In this document: positions 56,701-64,000 of the stretch, piece by piece
Numbering within the stretch: the stretch's first letter is position 1
How the letters are laid out: every line of letters starts with the position of its first letter
Assembly: GCA_965112735.1 (NCBI GenBank)
Contig: OZ218950.1
Span: 2,914,001 to 2,978,000, forward strand
Direction of reading: 5' to 3'
Length of the DNA: 64,000 bases
From: Phaeosaccion multiseriatum
Taxonomy: Eukaryota > Ochrophyta, other classes
Made by a program: the position numbers and the translations under genes
Notes under the pieces: generated by a model
Told to the model about the DNA's origin: nothing
The model's database searches: none
What the model saw: only the letters and a program-made list of their open reading frames with translations

Positions 56701-57952
56701 CATCTCTTGCGGCTATGCTGCTCTCTCTTGCTACTGTGCTTCTCTCTCAGCGAGGGCCTGAAGGTTTCTGTGGACCCCGCTTCCTCGCGCCTCGCTCTGC
56801 TGGAACCCTTTGATGCGTGGAGCGGGGAGGACCTGACTGATCTGCAGGTGCGTGTGCGTCTTGTGCGTTGACTAAAGAAGTGTGCTTGTTGGATAGAGGC
56901 AGAGCAAGGAGCAAGCGAGAGATATATTGAGGCCTCGCTACAGGCTTAGTAAAGCCGAGATCTAAGAAACATGCCCCCAACCCCCACCCCCTGCTGCTCC
57001 TTCGTAACTCCCGCCCATTCTTTCCCTTCCCTTTCCTTGCTTCTTGCGGCCGTCATCACGACCATACGCCTGTGGTATGATCCCTCCATCGCACCTCTCA
57101 CCTCTTATCACCCTCGTGGCCTGACACCAGGTGCTGATCAAGGCGCAGGGCAAGTGCACCACAGACCACATCTCCATGGCCGGCCCCTGGCTCAAGTTCC
57201 GTGGTCACCTGGACAACATTTCCAACAACCTCCTCATCGGAGCCGTGAACGCCGAGAACGGAGAGACCAACAGCATCGAGAACCAGATGGACGGGACCTT
57301 CGGCAAGGTGAGGAAGGGCGGGGGGGTGTGGGGGGGGGGAAGGGGAGAGAGAGAAGTACAGTTGCTGAGGCGTACGCAATGTAATCACCATTTGCGTGCT
57401 TTGGTCTCCCCCCCCCCTCCGTCCCCATCTCTCATTCTTCTTTTGTCTCCTGTCTATTCTCTTCTCCCCCCCCCCCCCCCCCCTCTCTTTCTCTCTTGCC
57501 CGCAAATGGCCCATTCCCACCCCCATTTAACAAAGGTCCCGGACGTGGCCCGTGCCTACAAGGCCGCAGGGCAGGCGTGGGTGGTGATTGGCGACGAGAA
57601 CTACGGCGAAGGCTCCTCAAGAGAGCACGCCGCTCTGGAGCCGAGGCACCTGGGCGGATGTGCGGTAATTGTCAAGTCCTTTGCCCGCATCCACGAGACC
57701 AACCTCAAGAAGCAGGGCATGCTCCCCCTCACCTTCAAGAACCCTTCCGACTACGACAAGATTACCGGCAACGACAAGCTCTCTATCACGGGCCTCACGT
57801 CCTTTGCACCAGGCAAGCCTTTGACGCTCAAGGTCACGCCCAAGGCAGGAGGGGCGCCCTTTGACGTGGTGGTAGAGCACACGTTTAATGAGGAGCAGAT
57901 TGGGTGGTTCAAGGCGGGCTCGGCCCTTAACGTGATGAAGAGTGGCATGTAG
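52090..57952 (+). CDS. ACO: Aconitate hydratase, mitochondrial
   Basis: Thirteen exons (783 aa, the usual length of mitochondrial aconitase): 52090-52155, 52371-52556, 52844-53050, 53257-53334, 53545-53703, 54056-54169, 54476-54818, 55184-55260, 55679-55972, 56390-56526, 56751-56847, 57131-57307, 57536-57952. It interconverts citrate and isocitrate in the TCA cycle. The three [4Fe-4S] ligands are visible: [13 protein letters not shown] and the pair in [10 protein letters not shown]. Active-site stretches [46 protein letters not shown] and [20 protein letters not shown] are intact. The first exon ([20 protein letters not shown]) is Arg/Ala/Ser-rich without acidic residues, a mitochondrial presequence. 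It is collinear with animal ACO2 throughout. Introns are rich in CA, CT and GA microsatellites. Confidence 0.97.
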
Positions 57953-58419
57953 GCATGTTAGCGTCAGGCCAAGAGGAGGTGGGGGAGGAGGAGGAGGAGG
58001 AGGAGGATCGATGAAAAGGCATATTGTGTGTACAGGAAGGAGGGTGGAGTTCTCGGAGACTCGGGAGGGAAGAGGAGAGAGAAGATGGGATGTGATGCTA
58101 GCTAGGGCTTGCGTTTGGTTTTGCCCGACGGTTTTGTGTGCCGATTGGGGTATAAGTTTTATGTACTACGAAGTATCTCAACAGAGGTTAAAACGCAATT
58201 TCAATTTCTCTATATATTCTTCTGTGCCATCAGTCTTTATCGTGTCCATGCCCGTCTGGCCGCTTATGGTTTGCCTGAGTGACCGGGTCACTTGGACGAT
58301 TTGTCTATGCTCTCTTCTATGTATATATATATATATATGTATGTATGTAGGCCCCATCTCCTCTACGCATTGCCCTGCTGCTGCTCCGTCTCACCGGCTA
58401 GGCCCTCCCTTCCTCTCCT
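57953..58419. other. Intergenic between convergent aconitase and Rieske-like genes
   Basis: Contains both 3' UTRs, a short (GGA)n run at about 57985-58003 and a TATATA/TATG run at 58322-58350. No gene seen. Confidence 0.45.
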
Positions 58420-60374
58420 TTATTCGATGCGGACTTGGACGGCGTTCTCCTGCGAGATGCGCACGGGATAGGCCTTGATGTCTGCCGCTGGTTTCTGCGC
58501 TCATGTGGACATCGCAAGTGGAGGGGGAGGCAACAGGAAAGAGGGTGACACCACCCACACACACACAACACACGCACAGGGCCCAGGCAGAGGAGAGAGG
58601 GAAGAAGGGTCAGAAGGAGAGAGACCCGTTCCAAGGGTTTTAGTAGGGTAAGCGCCACGATACGTCGTCCATCCTCGTTGGGCCAGTCATGATGATTTGC
58701 CACAGCCATCAACACAAACGGCTAACTCTCTCTCTCTCACCTGCGCCATCACTCCAGCTACTAGGCTCTTGAGAAAGGGAAGCTTCTCTCCGTCGTCAAT
58801 GAACTTCCCTGGATTCCCCAGAGGGTGAGGGTGAGTGGATGGGTATGTGGGCGGGTTTGGGTGAGGAGCTGACAGAGAAGGGAGTGAAGCCCCGCAAGTG
58901 GAAGTGGGAGTTGCATGTCGCGCACAGACTTAATTGCTCCTACACCCTGCCAGCGGAGCACAATAAATCGATACGAAAACACAGACTCGAGATAGAGAAA
59001 TAGCGAGCGAGAGAGACTGAGAGAGAGACAAGACACGCGAAGAGAGACACTGAGAGAGGGACATATATAGAGAGAAAAGACAGAGAGGGGGAGGGAGAGA
59101 GAGAGATAAGAGAGAAGAGAGAGAGAGAGAAGCATGCCTACCTGAATTCATTTCGAATTTGAGACCGCACAGGGGACAAGTGATGCCAAGGTCTCCTCCT
59201 TCACTTCCCTCGTTCCCCTTCTGGAGAGGCTCGATTTTGCCGCTCATCATGGGGAATCTGTTCGCAGGGGAGGAACAGACAAACCCAGTGGAGGGGAAGC
59301 AACAGTAACGGCGGACAACGAAGCGTGAGGGGTCCAGAGGCCAAAAGGTGCGTTACACCGCTGCTGACTCGACTGACGGAGCGGGGGGGAAGGCACAGGA
59401 ACCGAAGAGCGTCGTGGGACAGAGGATGCGGATGCAAGAGGTTCCAGTAGCAATCAAGGCTGGGGGGCGGGGGGGGCGGGGGGGGGGAAGAAGGGCCAGA
59501 GGTGCCTCAGCTGCATGCTGTGCCTTTCACGGGGCCGGCACTTACTTGCAACGCCCGCACGACTCGCTTATCTGCAAGACATCACCGTGCGGTGGGGGAC
59601 AAACAGGGCCAGTAGTAGCAGCAGCAGCAGCAGCAGCAGCATGCGAGGGGGAAGGGGGGGGGGAGGGCAGAATGTTAGGCCTGGGGGCTGCATTCTCTTT
59701 CTGCGACTACTCGGTTTATGAACGTCTCTGATAGCTCAAGCTTTGGCACACTGTCTTCAACCCCAACCCATCATCATCAATCAGCTCTCATTCCTTCGTG
59801 TGCGACCGTCGGGGCTGGGACGATGAGTAGCCGGAGCACTGGGCCAGGACTCACCGCGTAGATTGTGTTGTTGTACCGCGCTAGGATGAAGAACAGCTCG
59901 TCTGGGCCGTACTTGCCGCTGACAACCTTCACGGAGCCATCCTCTTTCTCGAGCTTGTCTGCATCACCGAGCACCTGCATCCAAGTTGCTTGGCCGCCGC
60001 CTCCCCCGGACTTCATCTCACCCATAGCCTTCTTGTTGAGGTCTCCCTTCAGCATCTTCCGTGAACTTTTCCGTGGTCCACCCATCATTAGAGCTGTGTT
60101 GCTCGTACTACTACCGCTACTTCTGCTGCAAACATCCCTGTTGCCTGCTACGAGACCTCTGGAGGGTCGCAAAGGTGGGGCGAGTGAAACAGAGAGAGAG
60201 AGAGAGGGAACCACGTTAGCTTGGGAGGTGGGCCCAACAGCATTTCGGAGCCTTACCACATCCTCCCTTTGACCATGCCTACCTGCTACATGTGCCGAGC
60301 ACGAAGCCATGCACCACCACAAAGACTCCTTGAAGGGAGAGGAGCAGAGGGAGCAGGTACGTCGCAGTCTTCAT
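58420..60374 (-). CDS. Plastid Rieske-like protein (PSB33/TEF5-like)
   Basis: Six exons in phase, 60374-60283, 60125-59855, 59571-59546 (26 nt), 59257-59142, 58808-58741, 58494-58420; 215 aa. N-terminus: signal peptide MKTATYLLPLLLSLQGVFVV followed by HGFVLGTC and a Ser/Arg-rich transit region, a bipartite plastid presequence. The mature part starts near WMQVLGDADKLEKEDGSVKV and has the Rieske-like order: ELFFILARYNNTIYAISES, CGRCKFPMMSGKIEP, ITCPLCGLKFEMNSGKF, then a short hydrophobic stretch and KAYPVRISQENAVQVRIE. The canonical Rieske ligands (CxH and CxxH) are replaced by CxxC and CxxC. It could be a structural Rieske fold, as reported for plant PSB33/TEF5 of photosystem II, or bind a metal through four Cys. 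The PSB33 link is from fold order and location, not alignment. The acceptor of exon 2 was chosen by phase. Confidence 0.8.
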
Positions 60375-60623
60375 CGCGCCTTCCTTCCTTGCCGACTCTT
60401 TTGAACTGCCTGTTCTTCGCTTCACTAACGCAGCGCTTCTCCCCTCGTTGTACCTCGCTGTATTTGAAAAGCCTCTCTTTACACGGATACCAACACCTCT
60501 CTGAACAATTGCCACGCACGAGAGCGTTGACGAGCAGCCCCCATCTGTGAGTCACCCCGGATGTCCAACTTCTCCTCGGCAGTTGCCAAGGGCCAAGGGG
60601 ATGGCCTCACCTCTCTCCCAAAA
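60375..60623. promoter_or_regulatory. Divergent upstream region, Rieske-like / IPT-YWTD gene
   Basis: 249 bp between the chosen starts (186 bp if the plus gene begins at its earlier ATG, 60561). No element can be named. Confidence 0.4.
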
Positions 60624-61555
60624 ATGCTGCGGGTACTGATCTCGCTCCTCCTTGTGACACAGCTTGCATCAGCAGCACAAGTCTCCGAGCCCGTGCTGCA
60701 GCCCATCCTGGCCTACTTAGGTGCCAAGGGGGGGCTCGCTATCGCGACCTCTCAAGATGTAAGTAGCGGAGGAGGAGAAAGTGAAGAAAGGAGATCTGTG
60801 AGCATCGAAGAGCTTCCCATCTACTCTTCTGCAACGGGCGGCGATGACCAGGTCAACTTTTTCGACGTGGCCCGCGATAGTAGCACGAACACTCTTTACT
60901 TCAGCTCCCTTTCGGCAGTGCATCGGCTAGACGACACTCCTGTCAGCGGTGGCACGGAGTCCGAACCGCTGAAAGTAATGGCCGGATGGGTAACAGTTAC
61001 AGTCACTGGACACAACTTTGGGTCCTCCATTGCAGAAGTCGTGGAGCTGAGTGTCCATGGTGTGTCTTGCTCCACCCTGACGCACTTGAGCCCCACCGAG
61101 CTGCGCTGCGAGTACGCGGATGAAGCAGTCGTATGGGACGCATCGTCGATTGCTGGCGGTAAGGGAAGAAGAGAGGGGATGGTGAAGAGTGCAGAGCGCG
61201 CTAGAACCATTCCAAGTTGGGATGCCAGTATTCATAACCCCACGCCTGCACTTCTAACCCTGGCCCACTCACCCAAAACCCAACACTGCGCCCTATTGCG
61301 ACATTGCCAGCCGATGTGGTGGTGCAGACGGTCAAGGGGGGACGCAGCAAGGGAGCGCACGTGGGAGACTTCGTCGAGGCTCGGCTTGCGGATGGAACGC
61401 TGCAGCCCTTTGTCCTGGAAGCTCACGTCAGCGTGAGGGAAGAAAGGCCGAGAGGTTGGACGGTCCTAGGCCATTGTCATCCAGACACTCTGCTCACCTA
61501 TCTTGCCCTAGCCTTTTGTTTGTTATTGGCGTATCCTCCTCATATTTTCTCTTTC

Positions 61556-61614
<59 letters not shown>

Positions 61615-62913
61615 TTGTGTGTGTGGATACAGCGGTGGTGGTCGACAGTGGAAGCACCAGTAACAGCAGAGATAGCCCCGGCGGCGGCAAGCTGTACTGG
61701 AGTAACCTCGCTCAACGCTCCATCGAGCGCTGCAACTTGGACGGCTCCGAGCTGCAAATCGTGCTTGAAGGAGCCGGCCATGTCCACGGACTGGCCATCG
61801 ATGAAGCAGGGGAATGGCTCTACTTCACAAGCTCTGACGGTTACATTGGCAAGGTGAACACCGCCATGAGCGGCCAGATAGTATCCTCCTCCTCCTCCTC
61901 CTCCTCCTCCTCCTCCTCCTCCTCCTCCTCCTCCTCCACCTCCTCCTCCCCCCTAACAAGCACCTCACTGCGAGACGTCCTCTCGGCTGATGATGAGGAC
62001 TCGAAGTCCGTCCAAATCGTTGTGGACTACTGGGCGGAGAGTGCCGCTCTCGTGGGCAAGGGCAGGGGCGGAACCCTGATGGACGTGGTGCTAGAGGAGA
62101 GTAGAGGACTCCTGTACGCGTCGGACGCCGACGGGAGCATCTTTAAAGCGAGAATGGATGGAGCCGACATGCAGACCCACGCATTGGCGCCTCGTAAGCT
62201 GCTGGAGCGCCTCGTCAAGCTGCCTCGCAATCGGAGGCCGGACGGACTGGCCATCCTGCCCAGAGCAGCCGTCACTGCGGGAGTGAAGGACGACCCTACC
62301 GAGGTGAGGCAGGGGTTGGCAGGCGGGCGGGTAGGGCAGGCAGACGGGTAGACCAAGCGGGTAGGCGAGGGAGGCAGGCAGACGGCGGGTCTTGTCATTC
62401 GCGCGCGCTGTGGTGAACGGCCTCGCTCTTTTTCTCTGACTCCCTCTCTCTCTCTCTCTCTCTCTTGCTGCCCCCCTTGCTGCGGCCATCGACCGTGTAC
62501 CATGCGATCCTGCTCAGATGCGCTTGTTCTGGACGGAGGCGGGCGTTGAGCACTCCCTCAAGGCGTCGACCCTCTCCGGCACCAGCGTGCGCACTGTCCT
62601 CAGCACCGCCTCCACCTCGACCACCAACAATGCCCAGGTGGAGACGCCCCTGTGGCCGAGAGGAGCCACCTTGTCCCTGTCCAGCAGCAACGACGGAGAC
62701 GATGTGACCCTGTATTGGGTGGAGTACATGGGGAAAGTGAGCAAGCTGAATGTGGGGCAGGCGGCGGCTCTGTCGGAGAGCAGGCGGGGCGAGGCGGTGG
62801 AGGTGTTGGTGGAGGAGAGCGACGCGGCGGGGCGCATCTTGCGGGGCCGCATTGCCAAGGAGCGGAGAGGGGGGCACCAGGAGGCCTACTACGTGCTCGC
62901 TCAAACGTCTTGA
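60624..62913 (+). CDS. Secreted protein with IPT/TIG domain and YWTD-type propeller repeats
   Basis: Exons 60624-61158, 61311-61454, 61633-62303, 62518-62913 (581 aa). The start at 60624 gives a signal peptide (MLRVLISLLLVTQLASAAQ); an in-frame ATG at 60561 would bury it. After a segment with DVARDSSTNTLYFSSLSAVH comes an IPT/TIG unit: GWVTVTVTGHNFGSS, VHGVSCSTLTHLSPTELRCE. Then come LDL-receptor class B (YWTD)-like blades: GKLYWSNLAQRSIERCNLDG, EWLYFTSSDGYIGKVNT, GLLYASDADGSIFKARMDGA, RLFWTEAGVEHSLKA and TLYWVEYMGKVSKLNV. Fewer than the usual thirty-odd blade strands are clear, so the propeller may be irregular. A (TCC)n tract at 61885-61945 encodes poly-Ser. The exon 2 donor (GTTGGA) is weak and chosen by phase. 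No transmembrane segment is seen after the signal peptide; extracellular adhesion or ligand binding is inferred. Confidence 0.75.
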
Positions 62914-63289
62914 AGGCAGTGATCCAGTCATAAAGAGGTGAACACGAAATAAGAAAAATAGTTGATTAGACCCCTAATCCATGGCTGGCCCGCCCTTTGA
63001 CCATTCGGCCGTCAATAATCAATAATAAGCCCATTGTAGATTGTAGTCGACAATTCGACCAAAAAAAAAAAATGGGTAGTATGTAGGACGAAGGGCCCAA
63101 GAAAAGAATCAATACAGCCTGGAAAAATAAATATAATCATCAAATTGATTTATTAAATTAATCAATGGTCAGAGAACAGCGACAAGTCAAAGCGGCACAT
63201 GAATGGTCGTGGTACACAGCCTCCTGCAGGTCCGAGACGGCTCTTGTCTCACTGCACAGTCGATGTGACGCGGCCTGGCTGTGCTCCGA
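62914..63289. other. Intergenic between convergent genes, AT-rich
   Basis: An unusually AT-rich stretch for this window (62930-63180), with A12 at 63061-63072 and poly(A)-signal-like AATAAA near 63126. Probably overlapping 3' UTRs. The downstream copy of the 205-215-bp duplication begins at about 63225. Confidence 0.5.
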
Positions 63290-63545
63290 TTAGATGGCCT
63301 CCTGCGTGGCGTCATCATCGCTGCTGTCGACGGACAGAGGAGTCTTGGACGAATGGGCTGTGGGCTTCTCATCTTCGTCGTGCTGCTCCTCATCGTCATC
63401 CTCGTTCTTCTCCTCCCGGTCTCTGCAAATGGAGGCCGAGACGGCTCTCGTCTCACTTGCACTGCAGGTCCGATGTCCCCCGACGCGGCCTGCCGATGTT
63501 CAGCTCATATGGCCTTTTACGTGGTGTCATCATCGCTCTGCCCAC
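63225..63545. repeat. Diverged tandem duplication spanning the last intron and exon
   Basis: Two units at about 63225-63330 and 63430-63545 share GAGACGGCTCT(T/C)GTCTCAC, GACGCGGCCTG and GT(C/G)GTCATCATCGCT-like blocks in the same order, offset by 204-215 bp. Confidence 0.8.
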
Positions 63546-64000
63546 CAAAGCTGATGAGCTCCTCGAACGCCGTAAGAGCCGGGGTAACTGCTGTCGCTCT
63601 CGCTGTCAGAAGACGGGGCGCTTATCGCTGCGTCGAGCTTTCAGCGCGAGGCTGGGCCATACACAGAAAGGCGGCGAGGGAGAGAGAGAGCAAGAGAGAG
63701 AAAAAACAAACAAACAGCACAACACTCAGCTCTTCGGTCCTTCTCCCATGGTTTTCTCCCCCTCTCTTCTCGTCGCTAGTCTCACTGTCTCTCTCTCTCT
63801 CTCCTCTCGCCACCTGTTCTGTGTCTCACCTCGCAGCCGCTGCCAACAGCTCCTTCCCCTTCTGACGACAAGGGCGAGGAGGGGCATACGGGTAGGCTCA
63901 TGTGCAGCGCCCTGCACTTGCCGATCGAAGTCGTCCACAAGATCAACAGAGTGGTCCCCCCCTCCATCGAGGGGGGGAGAGTTGATGAGTACGAAGTAGC
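63290..64000 (-). CDS. Unknown protein, C-terminal part (gene continues beyond window)
   Basis: Exons >64000-63830, 63602-63521, 63422-63290 join with matching phases (1 then 2) and canonical sites (GTGAGA...CTGACAG; GTAAAA...TTTGCAG). The visible end reads YFVLINSPPLDGGGDHSVDL, VDDFDRQVQGAAHEPTRMPL, LALVVRRGRSCWQRL, TPALTAFEELISFGGQSDDD. It then has an acidic tail (REEKNEDDDEEQHDEDEKP, SVDSSDDDATQEAI stop). No domain recognised. SDDDTT before and SDDDATQEAI after the last intron are duplicated sequence. Plus-strand reading of 63837-64000 is also open, but only the minus strand gives a chain of three phase-matched exons. Confidence 0.65.

Noticed and set aside
63837-64000. Plus-strand exon after a pyrimidine tract (reading LHLPIEVVHKINRVVPPSIE)
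   Set aside because: Open and protein-like, but no upstream plus-strand exon matches. The minus strand gives three exons with canonical sites and consistent phase.

Overview
This window is nuclear DNA from a eukaryote, most likely a photosynthetic stramenopile (ochrophyte alga). The genes are intron-rich with GT-AG introns. The DNA is full of homopurine/homopyrimidine and CA/CT microsatellites. At least two proteins (an ABC1-family kinase and a Rieske-like protein) begin with a signal peptide followed directly by a Phe-containing motif (AAFGF, HGFVL), as in the bipartite plastid presequences of algae with complex red plastids. The class is an inference; eustigmatophyte or a relative is only a guess. 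I rebuilt each gene model by hand by matching splice sites and reading phase. Most multi-exon models close perfectly in frame.

Layout, left to right. 1-1827 (+): 3' part of a kelch-repeat gene. 2.7-3.7 kb (-): decayed tyrosine-recombinase (Crypton/DIRS-like) remnant that abuts and apparently extends the C-terminus of a CobW/ZNG1-type GTPase (3678-6040, -). That gene is divergent from an E6AP/UBE3A-like HECT ubiquitin ligase (6156-12586, +). 12.6-19.3 kb is a mobile-element and repeat zone: an inverted-repeat element, two (CCCT)n arrays of about 0.45 and 0.82 kb, two MITE-like elements flanking the second array, an exact 217-bp tandem duplication, a SAP-like-motif gene and a broken lysine-rich ORF. 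19315-20520 (+): 2-oxoglutarate/Fe(II) oxygenase with an apparent 1-nt frameshift. 20774-31089 (-): a very large multi-C2/coiled-coil protein (about 2,823 aa), divergent from a second coiled-coil protein (31427-34444, +) that shares its YYREVLRLR coil motif. 35169-36549 (-): unknown protein, divergent from a three-RRM RNA-binding protein (36716-38879, +). 40200-44646 (-): plastid ABC1K with an 11-nt micro-exon. 45636-49841 (-): Golgi-type PAPS transporter. Three small minus-strand genes follow at 50.2-51.8 kb. 52090-57952 (+): mitochondrial aconitase. 58420-60374 (-): plastid Rieske-like protein (PSB33/TEF5-like), divergent from a secreted IPT/TIG plus YWTD-propeller protein (60624-62913, +). 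63290-64000 (-): 3' end of an unknown gene whose last intron seems to have arisen by tandem duplication.

The genes serve general housekeeping (ubiquitination, metal-chaperone GTPase, TCA cycle, PAPS transport) and plastid functions. They do not form one pathway. I see no rRNA, tRNA, CRISPR or operon. Divergent pairs with short shared upstream regions (115-340 bp) are a repeated theme. The least ordinary content is the giant multi-C2 protein with its divergent coiled-coil partner, the MITE/(CCCT)n structure, the micro-exon and the duplication-born intron.
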